In this document: in pieces, positions 1 through 6,666 of the stretch | Numbering within the stretch: position 1 is the stretch's first letter | Layout: the number at the start of each line of letters is the position of its first letter | Program-made: the position numbers and the translations under genes | The notes under the pieces: generated by a model | The model's input: only the letters and a program-made list of their open reading frames with translations | What the model was told of the DNA's origin: nothing | Database searches by the model: none | Origin: Planctomycetales bacterium | GTDB taxonomy: Bacteria; Planctomycetota; Phycisphaerae; SM23-33 | Direction: 5' to 3' | DNA length: 8,492 bases | Assembly: GCA_030631125.1 (NCBI GenBank) | Contig: DAOVLS010000081.1 | Span: forward strand, 1 to 8,492

Positions 1-307
1 CACCAATCAGAAATTGACGCCAGAACGGAAACGTTCCAACCATAATTGCGCAGACCATTCCGCTGAAGCGGGATATGGACACGCCAACCCCGGCTGAAAG
101 CCGCGACAACTCCAAATACCCCGCCGATACCAGCAGCATCACGATTATCGCCAGAGGCAGACCTTGAAGAACAATGCTCGCGGCACCGGTCCCGAAGGAC
201 AATCTCGGCATGGACGATTGCTCCAGCCACCAGTCCAGCCAAAACAGTCCGCCGACCAGGACGATCAGAACAGCGCCGACTATTGTTCGCTTTAGCATTA
301 CATTCAT
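1..307 (-). CDS. cdsA: Phosphatidate cytidylyltransferase, N-terminal part (cut by left edge)
   Basis: Reading the minus strand from an ATG at 307 gives 102 open codons running off the left edge. The start MNVMLKRTIVGAVLIVLVGG, then a WLDWW motif, is typical of CdsA, which converts phosphatidic acid and CTP to CDP-diacylglycerol, the precursor of membrane phospholipids. Three hydrophobic segments are visible, at about residues 8-25, 48-70 and 83-97, fitting a polytopic inner-membrane enzyme. The CdsA signature is C-terminal and lies outside the window. The gene follows uppS on the same strand by 96 bases, an arrangement common in bacteria, and this supports the call. An in-frame ATG at 298 (MLKR) is an equally plausible start; neither start has a clear Shine-Dalgarno sequence. 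Another multi-pass membrane protein cannot be fully excluded. Confidence 0.75.
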   Translation of the reverse strand, partial: MNVMLKRTIVGAVLIVLVGGLFWLDWWLEQSSMPRLSFGTGAASIVLQGLPLAIIVMLLVSAGYLELSRLSAGVGVSISRFSGMVCAIMVGTFPFWRQFLIG

Positions 308-403
308 TTTACTTTGGATGATAAGGTCTGGGCATCGCCGAAACAGAATAGCGGGTAATCCTGCTATCTTTGTCTCTTTTTCTTCTTCTTCCAGTAATCA
401 ACT

Positions 404-1177
404 TTATGTATCCGTTTTTTCCAGTCCGCCGAAGCGACGATGGCGATTGGCGAATGCGTGAATTGCCTCGGCAAATGACTTTTCATCGAATTCGGGCCAG
501 AGAGTGTCGGTTACGTAAAACTCGGCATAGGAGACCTGCCAGAGCAGAAAGTTGCTGACCCTCATCTCGCCTGCCGTTCGTATCAGCAGGTCCGGGTCGG
601 GCAGTCCGGAAGTATCGAGAGCGTCGGAAATGACCCCCTCGTCGATCTGTTCAGGTGCGATTTTCCCCTCGGCGACCCTTGCAGCGACGGTGCGGACTGC
701 GCCGGTAAGTTCCGCGCGCCCACCGTAGTTCAACGCAAGGTTCAACCACATCCCCGTATTGCTGCTGGAAACTTCAACGGACTTGTCCAGTTCGAGAAGG
801 ACGCTTTCGGGTAGACCGTCTCGCCGGCCGAGGTGGCGGAGGCGAACATTATTGTCCATCAACGTCGGGCGCTCACGGACGAGGTACTCGGCGTAAAGGT
901 GCATCAGCGCGTTAATCTCGTCGCGTGGGCGGGACCAGTTTTCAATGGAGAATGAATAGAGCGTCAGCGCCTCGATTCCCAGGCGGGCGGCCTCGGTTAC
1001 GATCCTTCGGACGACTTTTGCCCCTTCGGCATGACCGGCTGGGCGAGGAAGACCGCGACTGGACGCCCATCGGCCGTTGCCGTCCATTATAATCGCCACG
1101 TGTCGGGGAAATCGCTCGTCCGGAACGCCCAGTTCCGCACGGGCGGCGGTAACGGCTTGTGGTGAAATGTCTGCCAT
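404..1177 (-). CDS. uppS: Isoprenyl transferase (undecaprenyl diphosphate synthase)
   Basis: A 257-residue cis-prenyltransferase of normal family length. It condenses farnesyl diphosphate with isopentenyl diphosphate to make the C55 lipid carrier for peptidoglycan and surface polysaccharides. Visible family motifs are HVAIIMDGNGRW at residues 26-37, with D32 matching the catalytic aspartate of E. coli (D26); a GHAEGAK stretch; LTLYSFSIENWSRP; LNYGGRAEL; and near the C-terminus DPDLLIRTAGEMRVSNFLLWQ, followed by YAEFYVTDTLWPEF and a final NRHRRFGG. The RTAGE form instead of RTGGE or RTSGE is a small substitution, not a loss of function. The start ATG has an AGGGA-like Shine-Dalgarno sequence about 9 bases upstream. 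A perfect TTGACA lies about 150 bases upstream (1326-1331). cdsA follows, so the two probably share a transcript. The product is cytosolic or peripheral to the membrane. Confidence 0.97.
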   Translation of the reverse strand: MADISPQAVTAARAELGVPDERFPRHVAIIMDGNGRWASSRGLPRPAGHAEGAKVVRRIVTEAARLGIEALTLYSFSIENWSRPRDEINALMHLYAEYLVRERPTLMDNNVRLRHLGRRDGLPESVLLELDKSVEVSSSNTGMWLNLALNYGGRAELTGAVRTVAARVAEGKIAPEQIDEGVISDALDTSGLPDPDLLIRTAGEMRVSNFLLWQVSYAEFYVTDTLWPEFDEKSFAEAIHAFANRHRRFGGLEKTDT

Positions 1178-1302
1178 AGATAATGTCCCTGGTAATACAA
1201 CGAAACTTACATCAATCCCGAAGGGTCGGCGGACGCTAGTCCGGAGCGATTGCTCCCGGCTTTCGTCGGCACAACCGGCCCAGCCCTAAAGGGGCAAATA
1301 CC

Positions 1303-1331
1303 AATAGGATAGGATACTACTATTCTGTCAA
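1303..1331 (-). promoter_or_regulatory. Candidate sigma70-type promoter for uppS-cdsA
   Basis: On the minus strand a perfect TTGACA (plus 1326-1331) is followed after 17 bases by CCTATT (1303-1308), a weak -10; TCCTAT with a 16-base spacer is an alternative. Transcription would start near 1296, leaving a leader of about 120 bases before uppS. That leader contains a short hairpin, GGAGC-gatt-GCTCC, at 1243-1256. The -35 is convincing, the -10 is not. Confidence 0.4.
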
Positions 1332-1364
1332 GGTTCAACCTGTGAATAAACCCAGGCGTTGTTA

Positions 1365-1409
1365 ATTCGACACAGAGACCTTACCGGCCGGTAGGTCTCT
1401 GTGTCGAAT
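1365..1409. repeat. 45-base near-perfect palindrome
   Basis: The left arm ATTCGACACAGAGACC (1365-1380) is exactly complementary to 1394-1409. Between them TACCGG (1382-1387) pairs with CCGGTA (1388-1393). This makes 22 base pairs with one unpaired T (1381) and essentially no loop. No T-run follows on either strand, so it is not a standard intrinsic terminator. It lies about 230 bases past the stop of the 670-residue secreted protein and upstream of uppS. It could be a terminator without a U-tract, a REP-like element or a protein-binding or cruciform site. Confidence 0.85.
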
Positions 1410-1438
1410 AATCATGCTGACAAATTTAAAGTTGACGA

Positions 1439-1595
1439 AGTACTACTGGTCTGTAACACCCAGACTTATGAGTGCCATGCCCTCACCCGTCTTCGGGGGT
1501 GGGCACCTGTCTGCCGACAGGCAGGTGTTCACACCCTTCACTTCGTTACGGGCGAGAGCATGGCACCCCGAAATTCAGGCGTTACGGAGTACTAC
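1439..1595. mobile_element. Fold-back, MITE-like repeat with flanking AGTACTAC direct repeats
   Basis: Bases 1453-1585 form a long imperfect inverted repeat. GTAAC at 1453-1457 pairs with GTTAC at 1581-1585, then come 14 positions of weaker match whose differences are mostly transitions. Then GTGCCATGCCCTCACCCGT (1472-1490) pairs with 1548-1566 with two mismatches, both tolerated as G-U pairs in RNA. Inside, GGGTG (1497-1501) pairs with CACCC (1532-1536), and a strong 10-bp hairpin CACCTGTCTG-ccga-CAGGCAGGTG lies at 1504-1527. AGTACTAC occurs at 1439-1446 and again at 1588-1595, just outside the arms, as a target-site duplication would. There is no transposase. The identity as a MITE is inferred; it could instead be a structured RNA. 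The short open frames across it are not credible genes. Confidence 0.5.
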
Positions 1596-1637
1596 AGCGA
1601 ATACGACAAAATCAGTCAGTTTGAATGAACTGCTTTT

Positions 1638-3650
1638 CTATCGAATTCTTCTCATCTTGATCTTGATTTTCTCCAGGACTTCCGGTGCGGTCCCGGATTT
1701 GGATTTTTCCGCTGTCTCGCCCAGAATTGCCTGGCGATAAACGCCCATCGGCGTGAAGACGTCTTTGGGCGTGTTCTTTGTCCGATCCTGTAAATATATC
1801 AGCAGGTAGTCAATTACGCCGGCGACCGGGCTTTTGAAGGCAAAGGTTTCACCGGCCTTTTTGATCTCAACGGTGTTGTAGTGGTACTTGCCGTTTATCG
1901 GCGTCTTGAAAGAATCGGGAATCTTCGAAGATGTAACCCTCGGCCGCGGTTTATAGTTCATATCCTCCACCACAAAGCCGATCAGCCTCCACTTTCCGGG
2001 AAATGGCGCCTTGAATTTGGTGGTGTAGGTTCCGCCCGCGGCGATTGGTTTGAGGACGTCTTCGCGTTCCCAGTGGCCTTTGCGGTTGAGCACGGCGATG
2101 ATGACCTTGTCTTTCAGGTGAGCGTATTGTGCTCCGCAACTGGGCCTGTCGTTCGGGGGGAATTCGTCTTCCCAGTACCGGTCGGAGTGATGGCCCAGGT
2201 AGGTCAGTTTGCTCTTTTCGAATCCGGGCGGGGCGGTCATGAACCACATCAGGCCATGGGGCCTCCTGCCGCGATGGAAGTTGATTATCCCTATAGTGTC
2301 CGGTTTGGCGGGTCTGTTGTTGCTGCTTCCGGGCCAGGTGGCTCTTTTACCGTCCAGGATGTATTCGTCCGATTTGCTGTTGAGGAACGCGCAGATGCGG
2401 TTTTTCCCGTGCAATCCCTGCTGGTTGACGTAGTGAACGGGCTTGACCTCAAGCCAGCATTTTCCGCCCTGAATGCGATAGGTCGTCGTAACCGGCTCGT
2501 CGGACCTTCGCGCCTTGCCGGCGTGCTCGATGACGATCTCTTTTTCGGTGTACTTCAATATCTTCGGGTCGGTCAGCGTGCCGTGTCCGAAGTCCCGCCG
2601 TCCCCTTTCGTCCTGGTGGACCTTGTATATCTCGTTATCGACGATGCCGTTAGTGCCCGCCAACTTGGCTATGAGGCTGACGGAGTCTCCCTTGTTCGTA
2701 AAGCAGAACAGGAAGAAGTACTCGTTTTCGAGTATCAGGTCGCCGCGTTGCTTGTAGTCGGTCTTCCCGTAAGGAACGGGCGACCACTTGGGTTTATCCT
2801 TCCAGACCCGTCCGGCGGGGCGCTTTAGAGTGTACCTTTTGTTCGTGTCCCATATTCGGACGGTTCCGGGTTTGACCGGTTTGTATCCGACGGGCGTGCC
2901 GGGTGGTATCTTGATTTCTTCAACTGGTTTTTCGGCCGGTTTTGGGGTTTGTTTCAGAACCGGTACAGCTGCGTCCGTCCCGGCTGCGGGGACCTCGGTC
3001 TTGGCGGCGGCTTCGCTCGTGCCAAGATAGACGTCATCGACGAAGAATACCGCGCCCATTTTCGCGTCGCGGTCCCTCGCGGCGAACACGTGGAACATCA
3101 GCACCACCCGCCCGGTTTCCGCCTTGGTGGTGAACGAACCGACGTGATGCGTCCACTTCTCCGTCGGAACCACTTTTACAGAAGGGAAACCCCGATCCCT
3201 GCCGGTGCCGTCGGTTTTGAAGCCCCACGGGACGACGTTAATCTTGCGGGTGAAACCTGTCCCCTTGATGTAGAAGGAGAAGTAATACTTCGTATTGGGC
3301 TTGACGACAATGGCGTCGGGGCTGGCGTAGCCACGGGTTTTTCCCACGGTTATAGCAGTGTTGACGCGGTTGTCGCCCTTGAACTTCGTGATCTTCAGAT
3401 AGGCGCTGCATTTGCCGCTGTGGTAAATCTTGTCGGAAACGCCCGCCTCGGCCGGGGTGTTGTCGTAGCATCCCCACCCCTTAGGCAACTTGCCGGTCCA
3501 TCCACCGGACAGTTTCTCCTGACCGGCCTGTTCCAGCCCCGCATTGGGGGCGATGTTGGTCGTCTCACGCTCGTCGGCGGCAAAACCCGCCGTCGCAAAC
3601 GCCAAAACCGTAACAGCCAATATCACACTCGTTGCTCGCACCGTAGCCAT
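1638..3650 (-). CDS. Secreted protein, CBM4/9-like N-terminal domain plus unassigned C-terminal domain (paralogue A)
   Basis: A 670-residue protein. Residues 1-24 are a signal peptide (hydrophobic core 8-21, cleavage likely after GFA), so it is exported. Residues 30-211 resemble CBM4/9 galactose-binding-like modules: NIAPNAGLE, YHSGKCSAYLKI, VKPNTKYYFSFYIKG, EKWTHHVGSFTT and FFVDDVYLG. Residues 212-255 are an Ala/Pro/Lys linker. Residues 260-650 form a domain I do not recognise, beginning GTVRIWDTN and including GDLILENEYFFLF, NQQGLHGK, LTYLGHH and PSCGAQY. It holds four cysteines (316, 398, 420, 505) shared with the neighbouring paralogue; C61 and C81 in the front domain are unique to this copy. 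KLSGGW-TGKLPKGW at 47-59 looks like a tiny internal duplication. The C-terminus ends in a basic tail, KIKIKMRRIR. GAGGAG lies 7 bases before the ATG. The role is probably polysaccharide binding or processing outside the cytoplasm; no catalytic motif was identified. Confidence 0.9.
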   Translation of the reverse strand: MATVRATSVILAVTVLAFATAGFAADERETTNIAPNAGLEQAGQEKLSGGWTGKLPKGWGCYDNTPAEAGVSDKIYHSGKCSAYLKITKFKGDNRVNTAITVGKTRGYASPDAIVVKPNTKYYFSFYIKGTGFTRKINVVPWGFKTDGTGRDRGFPSVKVVPTEKWTHHVGSFTTKAETGRVVLMFHVFAARDRDAKMGAVFFVDDVYLGTSEAAAKTEVPAAGTDAAVPVLKQTPKPAEKPVEEIKIPPGTPVGYKPVKPGTVRIWDTNKRYTLKRPAGRVWKDKPKWSPVPYGKTDYKQRGDLILENEYFFLFCFTNKGDSVSLIAKLAGTNGIVDNEIYKVHQDERGRRDFGHGTLTDPKILKYTEKEIVIEHAGKARRSDEPVTTTYRIQGGKCWLEVKPVHYVNQQGLHGKNRICAFLNSKSDEYILDGKRATWPGSSNNRPAKPDTIGIINFHRGRRPHGLMWFMTAPPGFEKSKLTYLGHHSDRYWEDEFPPNDRPSCGAQYAHLKDKVIIAVLNRKGHWEREDVLKPIAAGGTYTTKFKAPFPGKWRLIGFVVEDMNYKPRPRVTSSKIPDSFKTPINGKYHYNTVEIKKAGETFAFKSPVAGVIDYLLIYLQDRTKNTPKDVFTPMGVYRQAILGETAEKSKSGTAPEVLEKIKIKMRRIR
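3121..3173 (-). repeat. 53-base identical patch shared with paralogue B
   Basis: These bases are identical to 5256-5308 and code for the same part of the CBM-like domain (around EKWTHHVGSFTTKA) in each paralogue. Flanking positions on both sides carry several silent and replacement differences, so identity is patchy along the genes. Confidence 0.9.
3541..3639 (-). repeat. 99-base near-identical 5'-coding segment, copy A
   Basis: Matches 5658-5756 with two mismatches. The inner 73 bases (3567-3639 against 5684-5756) are identical, including all third-codon positions, and encode most of the signal peptide and the first mature residues. The first few codons differ (ATV against MFMA), but the ribosome-binding region AGGAGATGRAAGATG is shared again. 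Confidence 0.95.
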
Positions 3651-3802
3651 CTTCCATCTCCTCGTTGCTCATTTAAACCTGTTGCAAGCCAATATCCACC
3701 ATAGGCACATGCCGCCTTGCAACCGAATCCGAACAGAACATTCATTACACATGGACATCCGACAACAGATCGCTGCTATCGAACCGATCTCATCTTAATT
3801 CT
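3651..3802 (-). other. Spacer between paralogues with tail remnant and inverted repeat
   Basis: This 152-base spacer holds the ribosome-binding site of paralogue A (GAGGAG, plus 3658-3663). It also holds an 8-base inverted repeat, GTTGCAAG (3681-3688) against CTTGCAAC (3716-3723), with a 27-base loop. At 3776-3802 lies an untranslated in-frame remnant of the basic tail of paralogue B. No T-rich terminator is evident, so read-through from paralogue B into paralogue A is possible. Confidence 0.6.
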
Positions 3803-5767
3803 TTACTTTTTCTTTAAGACTTCCGGTGCAGTTCCGGCTTTAGGTTTTCCCGCTGTCTCGCCCAGAATGGCTTCACGATATACGCCCATCGGCGTGAAGA
3901 CGTTCCTGGGCGTGTTTTCGGTCCGGTCATAAAGGTATATCAGCAGGTAATCAAGCGTGCCTGCAACCGGGCTTTTGAAGGTGAATTTCTCGCCGGCCTT
4001 CTTTATCTCCACAGTGCTGTAATGGTACTTGCCCTTAATCGGCACCTTGTATGACTCGGGGATATCCCTTGTCGATACTCTCCCTCGCGGCTTGTAATCC
4101 TTCTCGGTTACCACGAATCCGATGACACGCCACTTGCCGGGATACTTCGCGGCGAATTTGCTGGTATAGGTCCCGCCTGCGGCGATGGGCTTGACGATGT
4201 CCTCTCGCTCCCATACGCCTTTGTAACCGAGCGCGGCGATGACGGCCTTGCCGTTTATTTGCACGTACTGCGACCCGCAACTTGGCGAGTCGTGCGGCAA
4301 CCAGTCTTCCCAGAAGCGATCTATGTGGTGGCCCAGGTAGGTCAGTCTGCTTTTCTGGAAGCCGGGCATGGACGTAAGGAACGTCATGGTGCCCACGACG
4401 CCTCTGAGGCCTCGCTTGAAATTGATTATCCCTATCGTGTCAGACGGGGCCTGAACATTGTTTTCCTTGCCCGGCCAGGTCGCCCTCTTTCCGTCCAGGA
4501 TGGATTCGTCGTTGTCTTTCCGAACGAACGTGCAGATTCGGCTTTTCCCGTGCATTCCCTGCTGGTTGACGTTCTCTACGGGCTTGACCTCAAGCCAGCA
4601 TTTTTCGCCCTGGATGCGGTAGGTCGTCCTGATCGGAAGAGGCTTGCCCGTTCTCCTGCCCAGTCCGTCGTGCTCGATGATGATTTCCTTCTCGGTGTAT
4701 TTGAGTATCTTCGGGTCGCGCATCGTTCCCATGCCGAAGTTGCGCTTGCCGGTGTCGTGGACCTTGTATATCTCGTTGTGATCGACGACGCCGAGACGCT
4801 TTGGGTCCACCATGTCCTTTGGCATGAAACTGATGGAGTCGCCCTTGTTGCTGAAGCAGAACAGGTAGAAGTACTCGTTTTCGAGCATGAGGTCGCCACG
4901 GGGCTTGTAGTCGGTCTTTCCGTATGGCACGGGCGACCATTTGGGTCTGTCCTTCAGCGCTCGGCTTGAGGGACTCTTGCGCATGTACTTCTTGTTGGTG
5001 TCCCATATTCGTACGGTTCCGCTCTTGAGCGGCTTGTATCCGACGGGCGTGCCGGGTGGCGGCTCGAAGTAAACTTTGACCGGAGTGAAGACGGGAACCG
5101 CCGGCGTCGGCTGCTTGGCGGCGGGGACCTCGGCCTTGGCGGCGGCTTCGCTTGTGCCCAGATATACGTCATCGACGAAGAATATCGCATTCATTTTCGC
5201 GTCGCGGTCCCTTGCGGCAAACACGTGGAACATCAACACCACCCGACCGGTCTCGGCCTTGGTGGTGAACGAACCGACGTGATGCGTCCACTTCTCCGTC
5301 GGAACCACACCGACTGCCGGGAATTTCCGGTCGCGCCCGGTACCGTCGGCTTTGAAACCCCACGGTACGACGTTAATCTTGCGAGCAAAACCGCCTCCCT
5401 TGATGTAGAAAGAGAAGTAATACTTCGTGTTGGGCTTGACCGGAATGGCTTTTTCGCTTCCTGTATCCCAGCCGCTGGTCAGTCCCATAGCCATGCCGGC
5501 GTTGACGGTGTCGTTGCCCCTGAAAGTCGTGATCTTCATGTAGGCGCTGCTCTTGCCGCTGTGATAGACCTTCTCGCTCCTGCCTACCTCGGCAGGGGTG
5601 TTGCGGTACTGCGACCATCCTTCGGGCAACTTATCAGCGCCGACCTTTTCCGCCCCGGCATTGTGGGCGATGTTGGTCGTCTTACGCTCGTCGGCGGCAA
5701 AACCCGCCGTCGCAAACGCCAAAACCGTAACAGCCAATATCACACTCGTTGCTCGCGCCATAAACAT
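3803..5767 (-). CDS. Secreted protein, CBM4/9-like N-terminal domain plus unassigned C-terminal domain (paralogue B)
   Basis: A 654-residue protein, clearly homologous to the next gene along its whole length (by eye about two thirds identical). Residues 1-24 are a signal peptide almost identical to that of paralogue A. Residues 30-203 are the CBM4/9-like module (NIAHNAGAE, VYHSGKSSAYMKI, VKPNTKYYFSFYIKG, FFVDDVYLG). A Pro/Ala linker covers about 204-240, and the unassigned domain about 249-645. The four C-domain cysteines (304, 390, 412, 497) are kept, but the front-domain cysteines of paralogue A are replaced. Strictly shared blocks include GHH-x-DR-x-WED, PSCG-x-QY, KPIAAGGTYT and FTPMGVYR. 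AAGGAG (plus 5775-5780) lies 7 bases before the ATG at 5767 and favours it over the internal ATG at codon 3. The protein ends LKKK at a TAA that interrupts a tail homologous to that of paralogue A. It may be coexpressed with the upstream lipoprotein gene, 93 bases away. Confidence 0.9.
   Translation of the reverse strand: MFMARATSVILAVTVLAFATAGFAADERKTTNIAHNAGAEKVGADKLPEGWSQYRNTPAEVGRSEKVYHSGKSSAYMKITTFRGNDTVNAGMAMGLTSGWDTGSEKAIPVKPNTKYYFSFYIKGGGFARKINVVPWGFKADGTGRDRKFPAVGVVPTEKWTHHVGSFTTKAETGRVVLMFHVFAARDRDAKMNAIFFVDDVYLGTSEAAAKAEVPAAKQPTPAVPVFTPVKVYFEPPPGTPVGYKPLKSGTVRIWDTNKKYMRKSPSSRALKDRPKWSPVPYGKTDYKPRGDLMLENEYFYLFCFSNKGDSISFMPKDMVDPKRLGVVDHNEIYKVHDTGKRNFGMGTMRDPKILKYTEKEIIIEHDGLGRRTGKPLPIRTTYRIQGEKCWLEVKPVENVNQQGMHGKSRICTFVRKDNDESILDGKRATWPGKENNVQAPSDTIGIINFKRGLRGVVGTMTFLTSMPGFQKSRLTYLGHHIDRFWEDWLPHDSPSCGSQYVQINGKAVIAALGYKGVWEREDIVKPIAAGGTYTSKFAAKYPGKWRVIGFVVTEKDYKPRGRVSTRDIPESYKVPIKGKYHYSTVEIKKAGEKFTFKSPVAGTLDYLLIYLYDRTENTPRNVFTPMGVYREAILGETAGKPKAGTAPEVLKKK
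5256..5308 (-). repeat. 53-base identical patch shared with paralogue A
   Basis: Partner of 3121-3173, identical over all 53 bases, within the CBM-like domain coding region. Confidence 0.9.
5658..5756 (-). repeat. 99-base near-identical 5'-coding segment, copy B
   Basis: Partner of 3541-3639: two mismatches in 99 bases, with 73 bases (5684-5756) identical. It encodes the signal peptide and the start of the mature protein. Confidence 0.95.
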
Positions 5768-5860
5768 CTTTCATCTCCTTAATTCAGTGTATTTGCACTT
5801 TAACTTATTCCATCTAACCCACACGGGTATCAATCAGGCCGTTCAAAAATAAATTTTCTC

Positions 5861-6256
5861 TCATCCCGGTGGCGGGGCTATGGTCAGCCGCTCGGCGACT
5901 TTTTCGAGAAAATCCTTTTCCATTTGCGTGAATCTTATCCGCGTGGGTTTGGTCTGGCGTATGCTGACATAGACCCGCGTGCTGGGCCGGCGGGCGAAGA
6001 GATTGTGGTCTCTGTCAACTTTAAGGTCGTACTTCAGCACCGTACCACCGCCCAGGCTGGTCTTTGTGCAGTAAATGCGGTATGGGCGCTGCTGATCGTC
6101 AATCATGTCGGGGCGCCAGACAATGGCTTCGCCGACGGATGCCTGCCAGACGGTGTCGTAGTCGAACGGGAAGGCCGCCGACGTTTCACAGCCCGTAATT
6201 GCCAAGCCGACAACCGCAAGAAACATCGACGTTAATATCGTTCGGGCGATTCGCAT
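5861..6256 (-). CDS. Small predicted lipoprotein, family not recognised
   Basis: A 131-residue protein starting MRIARTILTSMFLAVVGLAI and then TGC. Basic residues, a hydrophobic core and a lipobox (ITGC, lipidated C23) mark it as an exported lipoprotein. The mature part is about 108 residues, begins ETSAAFPFDYDTVWQA, is rich in charged and beta-prone segments (TRVYVSIRQTKPTRIRF) and ends in PPPG. It has no membrane segment after the signal. I do not recognise the family. The ATG at 6256 is preferred because GGAG (plus 6264-6267) lies 7 bases upstream; a TTG at 6262 in the same frame would be only 1 base from it. The gene begins 2 bases after the stop of the DUF1844 gene, so the two are translationally close and should form an operon. 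A second cysteine (C63) is present in the mature domain. Confidence 0.85.
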   Translation of the reverse strand: MRIARTILTSMFLAVVGLAITGCETSAAFPFDYDTVWQASVGEAIVWRPDMIDDQQRPYRIYCTKTSLGGGTVLKYDLKVDRDHNLFARRPSTRVYVSIRQTKPTRIRFTQMEKDFLEKVAERLTIAPPPG

Positions 6257-6258
6257 AA

Positions 6259-6666
6259 TCAAGCTCCGCCCGCCTGAGCCGCCTGAACGTATGCCATCCG
6301 CACCTCGTAAAGGGCCGAATCCAGCATCTTCTTCTCTTCCTCCGTCAGGTTGCCGCCGGTCTTTTCTTCCAGTACCGAAAGCATGTCGATATTATGCTTG
6401 GCCAAGGCCAGATCCAGGTAGCGCTTTTTGGTCTGCGGGTCCTCGATAGCGCCGAGGGCGAAGAGTATCTGCGTAACCAGGCTGGAGACCAGAACGGAAA
6501 AACTCGCCGGCGGGAGCGTCCTTGGCCCGTTCTCCGCCTCCCCGCCGGTCGATGCGGACTCATCCGCATCAGCGAGTTTCTGCTTCTCAACCTCGGCCTG
6601 GCTCTTCCAGTCCTCATCGACGATGATTTTGGGCTCGCCGCCCTCTTGAGATTTGTCCTTACTCAT
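6259..6666 (-). CDS. DUF1844 family protein
   Basis: A 135-residue protein with a charged N-terminus (residues 1-50, with IIVDEDWKSQAEVEKQKL at 14-31) followed by the DUF1844 core. The core contains LPPASFSVLVSSLVTQILFA (51-70), ALAKHNIDMLSVLEEKTGGN (87-106) and LTEEEKKMLDSALYEVRMAY, the usual order and spacing for the family. DUF1844 proteins are small, mainly helical and of unknown function; there is no signal peptide, so it should be cytoplasmic. AGGAG lies 5 bases before the ATG. Just upstream of that is a short palindrome, GTTTG-ct-CAAAC (6679-6690), which could hide or regulate the leader. The gene is first in a minus-strand cluster with the lipoprotein. It diverges from lpxA, with 178 bases between the starts. 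Confidence 0.93.
   Translation of the reverse strand: MSKDKSQEGGEPKIIVDEDWKSQAEVEKQKLADADESASTGGEAENGPRTLPPASFSVLVSSLVTQILFALGAIEDPQTKKRYLDLALAKHNIDMLSVLEEKTGGNLTEEEKKMLDSALYEVRMAYVQAAQAGGA
6264..6267 (-). promoter_or_regulatory. Ribosome-binding site that fixes the lipoprotein start
   Basis: GGAG on the minus strand, 7 bases before the ATG at 6256. It lies inside the last codons of the DUF1844 gene, supporting translational coupling and ruling against the TTG at 6262. Confidence 0.7.

Noticed and set aside
1365..1595. CRISPR array
   Set aside because: The repeats are inverted and single, with no series of regularly spaced direct repeats and no cas gene.
1401..1628. 75-codon plus-strand open frame in the gap between the paralogue A gene and uppS
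   Set aside because: It begins inside the palindrome and runs through both arms of the fold-back repeat; it has no ribosome-binding site and no family resemblance.
1881..2828. 315-codon plus-strand open frame
   Set aside because: It lies wholly antisense to paralogue A. A similar antisense frame at 4259-4969 in paralogue B reflects shared codon bias, not a gene.
2949..3704. 251-codon plus-strand open frame
   Set aside because: Antisense shadow of the front domain of paralogue A; the counterpart at 5225-5782 is the shadow of paralogue B.
6260..6262. TTG as start of the lipoprotein gene
   Set aside because: It lies 1 base from the Shine-Dalgarno sequence; the ATG at 6256 is at the proper 7-base spacing.
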